A stretch of 64,000 nucleotides of DNA from Ferranicluibacter quercicola. GTDB lineage: Bacteria; Pseudomonadota; Alphaproteobacteria; Rhizobiales; Rhizobiaceae. Location: positions 248,001-312,000 of the forward strand of contig NZ_JAJOZR010000004.1 of NCBI RefSeq assembly GCF_021168455.1, written 5' to 3'. Of this stretch, positions 1 to 8,709 are shown one piece after another (within the stretch, counting starts at the first letter, position 1; the number at the start of each line of letters is the position of its first letter). The notes below the pieces were generated by a model that searched no databases, was not told the DNA's origin, and saw only the letters and a list, made by a program, of their open reading frames with translations. Position numbers and translations under genes: made by a program.

Positions 1-465
1 GTCACATCGCTGGAAGCGCCGATGTCGGGCTGTCGCCGCACGCCGCTCGGCGCCCTGCGATATCGGGCGACGGCCAGCCCGGATTTCGTGGAGCGGTATT
101 TTGCCGGCGGCTTGACACCGTCCGCCTTCACTCGGGCGCCGGCGATGACCTTCAACCAGAAGGACCGGCTGCAAAGCCGGTGGCTGCGGCAGGCGCTCGG
201 CGAGGATCCGGTCTGCCCCACGCACTGGCTGCCCTCGACGCAGAGCTTCGTGGAGGCCAGCCTTTCGGGAATGGGATGGGGCATGAACCCCGAGATCCTC
301 GTCGCCGAGCACCTCGCGAGCGGCAGGCTTGTCGAGCTGATCCCGGACACGCCGCTCGATGTTCCGCTCTTCTGGCAGATCAACCGGCTGGCGGCAGACC
401 AGCTGACGACGCTGACGCGGGCCGTGGTCGATACGGCGCGCGGAGTGCTTCACGCGCCATCGTGA
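1..465 (+). CDS. argP: LysR-family regulator, ArgP type (5' end missing)
   Basis: This is the C-terminal effector-binding part of a LysR-type regulator; the frame is open from base 1, so the start and the DNA-binding helix-turn-helix lie outside the window. The segment GCRRTPLGALRYRA, the phrase MTFNQKDRLQ and the ending that mentions PLFWQINRLA match what I know of ArgP/IciA, which controls arginine export (argO/lysE-type) and other genes in response to arginine and lysine. About 154 residues are visible, roughly half of a normal 300-residue LysR protein. It converges on pssA with a gap of about 60 bases and no clear terminator. The target gene, usually an adjacent lysine/arginine exporter, would lie to the left and cannot be seen. 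Confidence 0.8.
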   Translation, partial: VTSLEAPMSGCRRTPLGALRYRATASPDFVERYFAGGLTPSAFTRAPAMTFNQKDRLQSRWLRQALGEDPVCPTHWLPSTQSFVEASLSGMGWGMNPEILVAEHLASGRLVELIPDTPLDVPLFWQINRLAADQLTTLTRAVVDTARGVLHAPS

Positions 466-524
466 TGGCTGGTGTCGCCCGCAGGATCCACGTGGGCGCC
501 GTGTTGGCTCCTCGGCCCGCCGGC

Positions 525-1373
525 CTACTGTCCCGGCAGGCCGTCGTCCCGGACGCCCTCGGGATGCTCCGGCCACTTGCTGCCGTATTTCTTTTTCCAG
601 GCACGGGCGCCGAAGGGGAGCGTGGCGAGGTAGGCGATGGCGGTGATGACCATGGTTTCCCAGGTGAAGCTCATCAGGGTCGCGACGTAGATGACCACGG
701 CCAGGATGACCGGGAGAACCAGATCGCGGCGAACGCGGTTCTCCGACTTTCCGGACCACACGGGTAGGCGGCTGACGAGCAGGAAGGCGATGAGCAGCGT
801 ATAGGCCGAGAAAACGAGGCCCATGGTGCGGTTGGGCTCGACGCCAATGAGGCCGAGATAGACCGGCAGCAGCACCAGCATGGCGCCGGCCGGCGCGGGA
901 ACGCCGACGAAATATTCCGACTGCCATTTCGCCTTGATGTCGCGCTCGGCCATCACGTTGAAGCGGGCCAGCCGCAGGCCGGCGGCGATGACGTAGATCA
1001 AAGCGGCGATCCAGCCGATCGACTTGGCCTCGTCCAGCACATAGGCAAAGAGCACCAGCGCCGGGGCGACGCCGAAATTGACGATATCGGCCAGCGAATC
1101 CATCTGCACGCCGAATTTCGACGTGGCCTTCAGGAGGCGGGCGATGCGGCCATCGACGCCGTCGAGAAAGGCCGCCACCAGCACCATGGCGACCGCCAGC
1201 TCGAACCGCCCTTCGAAGGCCATCCGCACGCCCGTCAGGCCGGCGCAGATGGCCAGCACCGTGATCAGGTTGGGAATGAGCAGACGCAGCGGGATTTCGC
1301 GCAGGCGCGGCCCGCGGGCTTCGTCGTCTTTCGGCCCGTTCGGCTCGTAGGGGGGAAACGGCGTCGTATCCAT
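525..1373 (-). CDS. pssA: CDP-diacylglycerol--serine O-phosphatidyltransferase
   Basis: Inner-membrane enzyme that joins CDP-diacylglycerol and serine to give phosphatidylserine, the precursor of phosphatidylethanolamine. The CDP-alcohol phosphotransferase signature is complete: D71 and D74 with G75, A78-R79, then G88, D92 and D96. Several hydrophobic segments follow, as expected for this family. The frame could open earlier (base 1439), but the ATG at 1373 is preferred because it has a GAGGA Shine-Dalgarno sequence and gives the usual length (282 aa). The C-terminal tail is hydrophilic and basic. It lies 151 bases downstream of psd on the same strand, so the two consecutive steps of phosphatidylethanolamine synthesis are probably co-transcribed. 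Confidence 0.93.
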   Translation of the reverse strand: MDTTPFPPYEPNGPKDDEARGPRLREIPLRLLIPNLITVLAICAGLTGVRMAFEGRFELAVAMVLVAAFLDGVDGRIARLLKATSKFGVQMDSLADIVNFGVAPALVLFAYVLDEAKSIGWIAALIYVIAAGLRLARFNVMAERDIKAKWQSEYFVGVPAPAGAMLVLLPVYLGLIGVEPNRTMGLVFSAYTLLIAFLLVSRLPVWSGKSENRVRRDLVLPVILAVVIYVATLMSFTWETMVITAIAYLATLPFGARAWKKKYGSKWPEHPEGVRDDGLPGQ

Positions 1374-1524
1374 GGCGCTTGGGTCCTCGGGAGCACAGGC
1401 GGGACGCATGGTCCCTGGGAATGAATTGCAGTTCAACATAGCGCGGCGGCGGAAGCGGTCCAGCGCGGTCTCGCGTCGTCCCGATCAAAGCAGCGCGATC
1501 GGGACGACGTCGGATCGAGATATG

Positions 1525-2223
1525 TCAGTCGCGGCGGCCGAGCGTCGGGCCCTTCTCGGAGCCGAACTCGGCCAGCACGGTCTCGCCGGCGATGGCGAGC
1601 TGTCCGAGGCTGACGCGCGGCTCGGCACCGGCCGGCAGGAAGACGTCGAGGCGCGAGCCGAAGCGGATGAGGCCGAACCGCTGGCCGGCCTGCAGCTGCT
1701 CGCCCTGCGACGACCAGCAGATGATGCGGCGGGCGACGAGGCCGGCGATCTGCACCGTGCCGATCGCGCCATGCGCCGTCTCGATGACGAGGCCGTTGCG
1801 CTCGTTCTCGCTGCTGGCCTTGTCGAGTTCGGCATTGACGAACTGTCCGGCGCGGTAGGCGATGCGGGTGATGGTGCCGCGCATGGGCGCACGGTTCACG
1901 TGGCAATTGAAGACGTTCATGAAGACGGAGATGCGCAGCATCGGCTCGAAGCCCAGGCCGAGCTCTTCCGGCGGCACGATGTGCGCGATGGACGAGACGC
2001 GGCCATCGGCCGGGCTGATGACGAGGTCGTCATCGACGGGGGTCACGCGCTCGGGGTCGCGGAAGAAGTAGGCGCACCAGGCGGTGAGGAGGAAACCGAT
2101 CCACAGCAGCGGCTCCCACAGGAAACCGAGAAGAAGGGAGACGACGAAGAACCCGGCAATGAAAGGGTAGCCGGCCTTGTTGATCGGCACCAGCGTGTTG
2201 CGAACGGACGTGATCAGGCTCAT
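1525..2223 (-). CDS. psd: Phosphatidylserine decarboxylase proenzyme
   Basis: Decarboxylates phosphatidylserine to phosphatidylethanolamine at the inner membrane. The 232-aa protein is of the short Psd class common in alphaproteobacteria: a hydrophobic N-terminus (residues about 15-50), the CAYFFRDPER motif and the self-cleavage site at G189-S190 within RFGSRLDVF, where Ser190 would become the pyruvoyl group of the small alpha subunit. The start at 2223 gives the family length; the open frame continues upstream to 2556 but that extension looks non-coding (low-complexity, Arg/Pro-rich). It is the first gene of a psd-pssA unit. A TATAGG sequence about 40 bases upstream could be part of its promoter, but no convincing -35 element was seen. 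Confidence 0.93.
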   Translation of the reverse strand: MSLITSVRNTLVPINKAGYPFIAGFFVVSLLLGFLWEPLLWIGFLLTAWCAYFFRDPERVTPVDDDLVISPADGRVSSIAHIVPPEELGLGFEPMLRISVFMNVFNCHVNRAPMRGTITRIAYRAGQFVNAELDKASSENERNGLVIETAHGAIGTVQIAGLVARRIICWSSQGEQLQAGQRFGLIRFGSRLDVFLPAGAEPRVSLGQLAIAGETVLAEFGSEKGPTLGRRD

Positions 2224-2335
2224 GAGGGCAGCGTCTCCATTAAACTCCGTTCCTGCACCTATAGGGAAACGTGCCCTGCGGCAACAATCGCGGTCATCAT
2301 GGAGGATATGGAGCGGGGCCGCGAGAACGGTAGCG

Positions 2336-2367
2336 TGCCGCTGCGCGAAAGGCGCCACGCAGCGGCA
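2336..2367 (-). terminator. Stem-loop between the ABC exporter and psd
   Basis: Two perfect 10-base arms (TGCCGCTGCG and its complement) separated by a 12-base loop lie about 87 bases past the stop codon of the upstream ABC transporter gene. There is no T-run, so this may be a Rho-independent terminator of poor quality, an mRNA-stabilising hairpin or a chance GC-rich repeat. Confidence 0.3.
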
Positions 2368-2453
2368 GCACGAACCGACCGTCGACCGCATATGGCCGAT
2401 GGCAGATCCGCATAGGGCAGCGTTCGAGACAGGAACGCCGACCGAGAAGCGTC

Positions 2454-4340
2454 TCAGACCGCCGGCGGGCGGCGGGTGACGATGCCGAGGTCGTCTTCGT
2501 CCTGCACCTTCTTCAGCTGTTCGGCCGCCTGTGTCGCCTCGCGCTGGCGGCTCCACATCGAGGCGTAGAGGCCGTCGCGGTCGATCAGTTCGCCATGGGT
2601 GCCGCGCTCGGCGATGACGCCGTCCTTCAGCACGATGATCTCGTCGGCCTGAATGACGGTGGAGAGGCGGTGGGCGATGACGAGCGTCGTGCGGTTGCGC
2701 GAGACGATGTCGAGGGCTGCCTGGATCTCCTGCTCGGTGCGCGTGTCCAGCGCCGAGGTCGCCTCGTCGAGGATGAGGATCGGCGGGCTCTTCAGCACGG
2801 TGCGGGCGATCGCCACGCGCTGCTTCTCGCCGCCGGACAGTTTCAGACCGCGCTCGCCGACCATGGCGTCGTAGCCCTCCGGCAGCGTCTCGATGAAGGT
2901 GCCGATCTGCGCGATGTCGGCGGCCGCCTCGACCTCCGTCTTGGAGGCGGAGATGCGGCCGTAGCGGATGTTGTAGGCGATGGTATCGTTGAAGAGCACG
3001 GTATCCTGCGGGACCATGCCGATGGCCGCGCGCAGGCTCTTCTGCGTCAGGCTGCGGACGTCCTGCCCGTCGATGGTGATCGCCCCCTGCTGCACATCGT
3101 AGAACCTGTAGAGCAGACGCGACAGCGTGGACTTGCCGGCACCCGAAGGGCCGACCACGGCGACGGTCTTGCCGGCGGGCACCTCGAAGCTGATGCCCTT
3201 GAGGATGGGGCGCGCCGGATCATAGGCGAAATGCACGTCCTTGAAGACGATGGCGCCCTTGTCGATCGCGAGTTCCCTCGCGCCGGGACAGTCCACCACC
3301 TCGGCCTGCACCTCGAGCAGATCGAACATCTGCTCGATATCCGTCAGCCCCTGGCGGATTTCGCGGTAGACGAAGCCGATGAAGTTGAGCGGGATCGACA
3401 GCTGCATCAGCATGGCGTTGATGAAGACGAAGTCGCCGATGGTCTGCTCGCCCCGCTGCACGGCCAGCGCCGACATGATCATCATGATGCCGGTGCCGAG
3501 GCCAAAAATGAGTGCCTGTCCGAAGTTCAGCCAGCCGAGCGACGTCCAGACCTGCGTCGCCGCCTTCTCGTAGCGCGCCATCGACTGGTCGAAGCGCGTC
3601 GCCTCCATCTGCTCGTTGCCGAAATATTTGACGGTCTCGAAGTTGAGCAGCGAATCGATCGCCTTCGTGTTCGCGTCCGTGTCGCTGTCGTTCATCGAGC
3701 GGCGGATGGAGATGCGCCAGTCGCTCGCCTTGACCGTGAACCAGATATAGACCGCGACCGTGACGGCGGTGACCAGAAGGTAGGAGAAGCCGTAGCCCCA
3801 CCAGAAGATCGCCGCGGTCAGCAGGAACTCGATCAGCGTCGGCACGGTGTTGAGAATGGTGAAGCGGACGATCGTCTCGATGCCCTTCGTACCGCGCTCG
3901 ATGATGCGCGACAGGCCGCCGGTGCGGCGCTCCAGGTGAAAGCGCAGCGAGAGCTGGTGCATGTGCACGAAGGTGCGATAGGCGAGCTGGCGCACCGCAT
4001 GCTGGCCGACGCTGGCAAAGAGCGCATCGCGCAGCTGGTTGAGGCCGGCCTGCAGCAGGCGCGCCAGATTGTAGGCGACGACCAGCATCAGGGCGCCGGT
4101 CATGACAGCGGGCAGGACGCCGCCCATGTCGGCGCGGCCGTTCAGCGCGTCGGTCGCCCATTTGAAGAAGTAGGGAACGAGCAGCAGCACGACCTTGGCG
4201 ATCAGCAGGATCACCGTCGCCCACACCACGCGCATCTTCAGGTCAGCCCGGTCGCTCGGCCACATATAGGGCCACAGGTTGAGGATGGTCCGGAGCGGAT
4301 TGCCGGCATCGGCCGACACAGTCTTCTTCTGGTCCGTCAT
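2454..4340 (-). CDS. Atm1/HMT1-type ABC exporter (fused permease and ATPase)
   Basis: Half-transporter of the ABCB class whose relatives (yeast Atm1, Novosphingobium Atm1) export glutathione conjugates or glutathione-linked sulfur species and protect against heavy metals. An N-terminal six-helix transmembrane domain (about residues 40-340) is followed by a nucleotide-binding domain with Walker A GPSGAGKS (near residue 398), the signature LSGGEKQR (near 501), Walker B ILILDEAT (near 523) and the switch histidine in AHRLST (near 557). The length of 628 aa is normal for the family. The ATG at 4340 has an AAGAG Shine-Dalgarno sequence and is preferred over an upstream start at 4412. A homodimer is expected. 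The substrate cannot be read from the sequence. Confidence 0.92.
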   Translation of the reverse strand: MTDQKKTVSADAGNPLRTILNLWPYMWPSDRADLKMRVVWATVILLIAKVVLLLVPYFFKWATDALNGRADMGGVLPAVMTGALMLVVAYNLARLLQAGLNQLRDALFASVGQHAVRQLAYRTFVHMHQLSLRFHLERRTGGLSRIIERGTKGIETIVRFTILNTVPTLIEFLLTAAIFWWGYGFSYLLVTAVTVAVYIWFTVKASDWRISIRRSMNDSDTDANTKAIDSLLNFETVKYFGNEQMEATRFDQSMARYEKAATQVWTSLGWLNFGQALIFGLGTGIMMIMSALAVQRGEQTIGDFVFINAMLMQLSIPLNFIGFVYREIRQGLTDIEQMFDLLEVQAEVVDCPGARELAIDKGAIVFKDVHFAYDPARPILKGISFEVPAGKTVAVVGPSGAGKSTLSRLLYRFYDVQQGAITIDGQDVRSLTQKSLRAAIGMVPQDTVLFNDTIAYNIRYGRISASKTEVEAAADIAQIGTFIETLPEGYDAMVGERGLKLSGGEKQRVAIARTVLKSPPILILDEATSALDTRTEQEIQAALDIVSRNRTTLVIAHRLSTVIQADEIIVLKDGVIAERGTHGELIDRDGLYASMWSRQREATQAAEQLKKVQDEDDLGIVTRRPPAV

Positions 4341-4420
4341 GTCTCTTCGATTTCCAGCCGGCAGTGCCGTGCGTCCGACAGCGGGAGCGCCGGTCGAACA
4401 TGCAGAGGTCAAACGTACGA

Positions 4421-4446
4421 ACGGCGCCCCCTGAGGGAGGCGCCGT
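4421..4446 (-). terminator. Probable terminator hairpin after the LysM gene
   Basis: Eight-base perfect arms (ACGGCGCC and its complement), extended inward by C-G pairs with one bulge, lie about 90 bases downstream of the LysM gene stop and 80 bases before the ABC exporter start. The following minus-strand sequence (TCGTACGTTTGA) is only weakly T-rich, so termination strength is uncertain. Confidence 0.4.
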
Positions 4447-4535
4447 CCGCGTCGATCTTCACATAGGCTTACCCGGCGGCCGCGGCAATGGTCTTGCGGC
4501 CATGCCTTTGCGCGTTACCGTCTCACGCGCTGCCG

Positions 4536-6524
4536 TCAGGGCGCATGCTGCATGTGCCGGCGGTGGATTTCCTGCGATTCCGCGTCCGGCAGCGCCTTGT
4601 CCGGCACGCCGAAGACCTGACCCGGCAGGATGCGGTCGGGATCGAGGATCTGGTCCTCGTTGGCCACATAGATCGTGGTGTAACGCACCCCTGCCCCGTA
4701 GACGCGCCGGGAGATCTGCCACAGCGTGTCGCCGCGGCGGATGATCACCGAACTCTTGCTCTGCTGAAGCGGCGCCTGCTGCACGGTTTCCGGCTCACCG
4801 CCGGCCGTCTGCGGAGACGCGGCAACGGCCGGCTCGGACGGGGTTGCGCCCGGCTCGGTGGAGGGCGTGCCGGCATTCGTGTTCGCGGCGGGCGCGCCGG
4901 TCGTCGGTTCGCCGGACGAGGATTGCCCGCTCGAGGATTGGCCGGGAGCGGTCGTCTGGCCCGCGGGCGCCGGCGATGGCGTAGCGGTCGGGCTGTTCGC
5001 CACAACGGCCGGCGAAGTCTCCAGCACGCGGGCCATGGCGGCGTCGAGACGGCCGAGTGCGGCGCCGACGGCGGCGGCATCGCGCGGCAGTGGCTTCAGG
5101 ATGGCGAGCGCTTCGCCAGCCGCCTTCGTGGTGGCGTTGACACGATCGGTGACGCCGGCCTGCATGCCGGCGACAGGCTTGACGCCGGCGAGCGACGTGA
5201 GGGCGATTTCCGTGGCCGAGCGTGCGGCCGCGAGCTGGTCGAGACCGGGCAGCTTGCCGCTGGCATAGAGACCTTTCAGAAGCGCGAAGGCCTTGGCCGC
5301 CTCCATGCGCGAGGCATCGAAGATGGCGCCGTCGAAGGCGGGATCGGAGCCGCTGGCCGGCGTCTGGGCGACGGCCGAGATCTGGTCGCCTTCCGGACGC
5401 TCGAAGGGAACGGCGGCGCGCATCTGCACCTTGCCGTCGGCGCCGACCATATCGACCCGGATGACGTGCTGGCCGACGGACAGGCCGAGTTCGCCATCGA
5501 TGACGAAGCGACCCTGCGCATCCGCCTTGCCTTCGCCGACCAGCTGGTCGTCGGCATAGATGCGAACGGTTGAGCCCGGACGGGCCGTGCCGGCGACGAA
5601 CAGCTTTCGGCCCTCGATTTCGACGGCGGAAACGGCAACCGGCGAGGCCGGTGTGCCCTGAGCCGGGGCGCTCTGGGCCGGTGTGCCCTGGGCGGGAGCG
5701 GGTGCGGAGGGTGTCGCCGCGGGCGTCTGAAGGGCGGCCTGATCACCCGTAGTCGGTGTTGCGCCCGACGGTACCGCCGGGGCTGCGGCCGCCGGGGCTG
5801 CCGGCTCGCTCGGTGCGGTCAGGATCCGGCTCGCCTCACCCGGCTTCGTCACCATGGCGAGAAGCTGGCCGTTGTCGACCTTGGGAATGGAGACGGTTGC
5901 CACCTCGTCGGAGGCGGTGACGGCGCCGGACGGCGTCGTGCTACGCAGCGTCAGCTGATAATCGCCGGGCGGCAGCGGCTTGTCGAAGACGGCCGCGAAA
6001 TCGCCGGTACCGCCCACATCGGCCGTGCCGACGACGGCATTGCCGTTGACGATCTCCAGCTTGCTGTTGGGCTCGGCACGCCCGGCAATGACGGTCGAGC
6101 CATCGGGCTCGACGCGCAGCACGTCGAAGCTCGGCGTATCGGTACCGTCAGCCGTTTCGGAAGGTGCAGCGGGTGTCGGGGCCGAAGACGGCGCGGCGGC
6201 ACCGTCGGTGGGTGCCGGCTGGGCGGTCTTTGCCGGATCGCTATTCGGCTGCGCAGAGGGGGTGGCCGGAGTGGCCGGGGTCGTCGCGCCCGCGGGGTTT
6301 GCGGCATCGCCGGCACCGGGACGGCTGCCCTTGGCGTCGGCCGTCGTGGTATCGCCGTTGCCGGGCGTCCCATCCACATCTGCCGAAGGACTTTCCGCGC
6401 CCGTGCCCTGGGCACGCGTCGGCGGCGTCTCGTCACCGACATTCGGCAACACGACGAAGATCATCAAAAGCGTGGCGATTGCCAGCACGACGAGCGCGAC
6501 CAGACCTGCCGTATTCTTCCTCAT
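4536..6524 (-). CDS. LysM-domain membrane-anchored envelope protein
   Basis: A 662-aa protein with one N-terminal transmembrane segment (about residues 8-28) and a long periplasmic region ending in a LysM domain (about residues 596-645, RRGDTLWQISRRVYG, then YVANEDQILDPDRILPG), which binds peptidoglycan glycan chains. Between them are Pro/Ala/Thr-rich linkers and two segments that read as Ig-like beta domains: one around VIAGRAEPNSKLEIVN and one around LFVAGTARPGSTVRIY. The linker carries short tandem repeats of the type PAQGTPAQSA. The start at 6524 has GGAGAGG eight bases upstream; an earlier in-frame ATG at 6596 lacks this. The architecture is familiar from rhizobial proteins annotated as LysM peptidoglycan-binding proteins. 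The role is probably structural; no catalytic domain was recognised. Confidence 0.85.
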   Translation of the reverse strand: MRKNTAGLVALVVLAIATLLMIFVVLPNVGDETPPTRAQGTGAESPSADVDGTPGNGDTTTADAKGSRPGAGDAANPAGATTPATPATPSAQPNSDPAKTAQPAPTDGAAAPSSAPTPAAPSETADGTDTPSFDVLRVEPDGSTVIAGRAEPNSKLEIVNGNAVVGTADVGGTGDFAAVFDKPLPPGDYQLTLRSTTPSGAVTASDEVATVSIPKVDNGQLLAMVTKPGEASRILTAPSEPAAPAAAAPAVPSGATPTTGDQAALQTPAATPSAPAPAQGTPAQSAPAQGTPASPVAVSAVEIEGRKLFVAGTARPGSTVRIYADDQLVGEGKADAQGRFVIDGELGLSVGQHVIRVDMVGADGKVQMRAAVPFERPEGDQISAVAQTPASGSDPAFDGAIFDASRMEAAKAFALLKGLYASGKLPGLDQLAAARSATEIALTSLAGVKPVAGMQAGVTDRVNATTKAAGEALAILKPLPRDAAAVGAALGRLDAAMARVLETSPAVVANSPTATPSPAPAGQTTAPGQSSSGQSSSGEPTTGAPAANTNAGTPSTEPGATPSEPAVAASPQTAGGEPETVQQAPLQQSKSSVIIRRGDTLWQISRRVYGAGVRYTTIYVANEDQILDPDRILPGQVFGVPDKALPDAESQEIHRRHMQHAP

Positions 6525-6764
6525 GCACCTCTCCACCACGGAGGTTTCGGCGGACCGTGTCCGCCAAAAACGCTTGCCGTGTTCATCAGCCCGCACCGGG
6601 GGCCCTATCGTCTTGCGCGCAGGCGGCTCCGCACACTGCGCATCTCTTGAAATTGCTAGCGATATCCGGCCTTCTCCACAAGCAGCGATGCATGTTCTGA
6701 AGCCTTCGTGCGTGCCTTTTTACATGTTTTGCCCGTTCCGTCCCTTGACGCGGTGCGGGACCGG

Positions 6765-7400
6765 ATGTCTGCTTCCCCCATGAGCGATCAAACTGTTCCG
6801 ATTCGATCCATCTGCGTCTATTGCGGGTCCCAGCCCGGACGCGAGCCCGAATTCATGGATGCGGGCCGCAGGCTCGGCAAATCCATCGCAGAGCATCACA
6901 TGCACCTCGTCTATGGCGGCGGCACCAAGGGCATCATGGGCGCCGTCGCGAGCGGCGTTCTGTCCCACGGCGGCCGCGTGACCGGCATCATACCACAGTT
7001 CCTGATCGATATGGAGGCCACCCGGCACTCGCTCGGTCAGCTGAGCGAGCTGGTCGTGACGGCCGACATGCACGAGCGCAAGCACAAGATGTTCGAGCGG
7101 GCCGATGCCTTCGTGACGCTGCCGGGCGGCATCGGCACGCTGGAGGAGATCGTCGAGATCATGACATGGGCGCAGCTCGGGCGGCACCGCAAGCCGATCG
7201 TGCTCGTGAACATCAACGGATTCTGGAACCCGCTGATGAAGCTGATCCACCACATGGCCGACAGCGGTTTCATCCACACGGCGCATCTCGTGCAGCCGCT
7301 GGTCATCGACGACCCGGACGAGGTGGTGCCGGCACTGCAGGCGCACTGGGCCGGCACGATCGATCGCGGCGGCGAGAGCGATATCATCGACAAGCTGTAA
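6765..7400 (+). CDS. LOG-family protein (TIGR00730; cytokinin riboside 5'-monophosphate phosphoribohydrolase-like)
   Basis: Rossmann-fold protein with the hallmark LPGGIGTLEE motif near residues 118-128 and the SICVYCGS N-terminal strand. Characterised family members release cytokinin bases from their nucleotides, or act as AMP or other nucleotide phosphoribohydrolases; the bacterial role is often unknown. In plant-associated bacteria LOG proteins can contribute to cytokinin production, but this is family knowledge, not evidence here. Two starts are close together: ATG 6765 (GGGA seven bases upstream) and ATG 6780 (no clear Shine-Dalgarno site); 6765 is chosen. It diverges from the LysM gene and converges on rarD with a 39-base gap. 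Confidence 0.88.
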   Translation: MSASPMSDQTVPIRSICVYCGSQPGREPEFMDAGRRLGKSIAEHHMHLVYGGGTKGIMGAVASGVLSHGGRVTGIIPQFLIDMEATRHSLGQLSELVVTADMHERKHKMFERADAFVTLPGGIGTLEEIVEIMTWAQLGRHRKPIVLVNINGFWNPLMKLIHHMADSGFIHTAHLVQPLVIDDPDEVVPALQAHWAGTIDRGGESDIIDKL

Positions 7401-7439
7401 CGTGCATCCCCTTGAGGCCGGCGGCGCGCGGGTGCCGGG

Positions 7440-8411
7440 TCAGGCCTTCAGGGACGCTGCGGCCTGTCGGGCGTTGCGGCTCTCCACGAGCATCGAGCCG
7501 GTATAAATCACCAACGCCATCCAGATCAGCCCGAATGCCATCAGCTTCACCATGCCGAACGGCTCGTGGAAGACGAAGACCGCAATGAGGAACACCATGC
7601 TGGGCGCGATATACTGCATGATGCCGATGGTGGAGAGACGCAGCAGCTTGGCGCCGTTGGCATAAAACAGCAGCGGCACGGCGGTGACGACGCCGGATGA
7701 GATGAGCCACACCACATCGGCGATGCCCGTATCGGTGAAATGCCCCTGCCCCGAGCTTTCCAGATAGACGATGTAAGCGAGCGAGGGCACCGAGAGCAGC
7801 ATGACCTCGAGGAAGAAGCCCTGGTTCGGCCCGACCGGCAGGGTCTTGCGGAAAAAGGCGTAGAACCCCCAGGACACGCAGAGCCCGAGCGACACCCAGG
7901 GCAACCCGCCGGCATCCACGGCGATGATCGCGACGGCGGCGACCGCAAAGCCGATGGCGACCAGCTGCGCCCGGTTCAGCTTTTCCTTCAGCAGCACGGC
8001 GCCGAGGAAGATCGAGAAGAGCGGATTGATGTAGTAGCCGAGCGCGGCCTCCAGCGTTCGCCCGACGCTGATGGCCCAGACATAGACGCCCCAGTTGAAC
8101 GTGACGAGCGTCGCCGTCAGCGCCGCCATGGCAAGCATGCGCGGCGAGCGCAGTGCGACCTTGAGATCCGCGGTGCGGCCGAGCCACAGGATGAACGCGC
8201 CGACGAGCGGCACCGACCAGACGATGCGGTGGGCGACGACTTCGGCCGCCGGAATATGGGCGATGCCTTTCATGAACAGCGGCAGGAAGCCCCAGCAGGC
8301 ATAGGCGACGGCGGCAAGGAGGAAGCCGCGCGGGCTGTCGCCGTTGCCGGGAACCACGGCCGCCGGTACGGCGCCGGTCGTCGCCAGCGGCTTGCCTGTC
8401 CTATCAGCCAT
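7440..8411 (-). CDS. rarD: EamA-family transporter RarD
   Basis: A 323-aa integral membrane protein with about ten hydrophobic segments in two EamA repeats, the arrangement of drug/metabolite superfamily exporters. The phrases FNWGVYVWAI and LGYYINPL are typical of RarD (named for chloramphenicol sensitivity in E. coli; the natural substrate is unclear). The ATG at 8411 is preceded by GGAGGAGGG, an excellent Shine-Dalgarno sequence. It is a single gene converging on the LOG-family gene. Confidence 0.88.
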   Translation of the reverse strand: MADRTGKPLATTGAVPAAVVPGNGDSPRGFLLAAVAYACWGFLPLFMKGIAHIPAAEVVAHRIVWSVPLVGAFILWLGRTADLKVALRSPRMLAMAALTATLVTFNWGVYVWAISVGRTLEAALGYYINPLFSIFLGAVLLKEKLNRAQLVAIGFAVAAVAIIAVDAGGLPWVSLGLCVSWGFYAFFRKTLPVGPNQGFFLEVMLLSVPSLAYIVYLESSGQGHFTDTGIADVVWLISSGVVTAVPLLFYANGAKLLRLSTIGIMQYIAPSMVFLIAVFVFHEPFGMVKLMAFGLIWMALVIYTGSMLVESRNARQAAASLKA

Positions 8412-8709
8412 GTCGTGACCCTCCTCCGGCCTCTGCGCCCTGCTTGCGCGTCGCCGCTTGCGCGGACGGTTACGTCTTGCGGACGCAGGTCGCTTCAGGG
8501 CGCGGCTTACGCGAAAAGGCGCTGCCGCTCCAATTCATTTCCCTGAACCATCAACGAATTCTGGTGACACACGACGGTCGCTTTTGCCTGCGAGATTTCC
8601 GATGGCGGTTCGCTCGTCGCAGACGGGCCGATGCCGTCCGCCCGAAGGTCGCCAAACCCGCCTTTTGGTATATGGTCCCTTCGAAGTGATCCGGCACGAA
8701 AGGAACGTC
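8412..8709. other. Divergent intergenic region between rarD and cpdB
   Basis: About 300 bases between two divergent starts, so promoters for both must lie here. No open frame with a ribosome-binding site was found. A TATATGG sequence about 40 bases before the cpdB start could be a -10 element, but no matching -35 was seen. Confidence 0.4.

Noticed and set aside
2595..4466. 623-codon open frame on the plus strand opposite the ABC exporter
   Set aside because: It is the antisense shadow of a strongly conserved gene in high-GC DNA; the product is Arg/Asp/Gly-rich low complexity and has no ribosome-binding site.
6551..6572. GGCGGAC hairpin upstream of the LysM gene as a terminator
   Set aside because: On the plus strand it is followed by A residues and on the minus strand the T-run precedes the stem, so it does not have terminator polarity for either neighbour.
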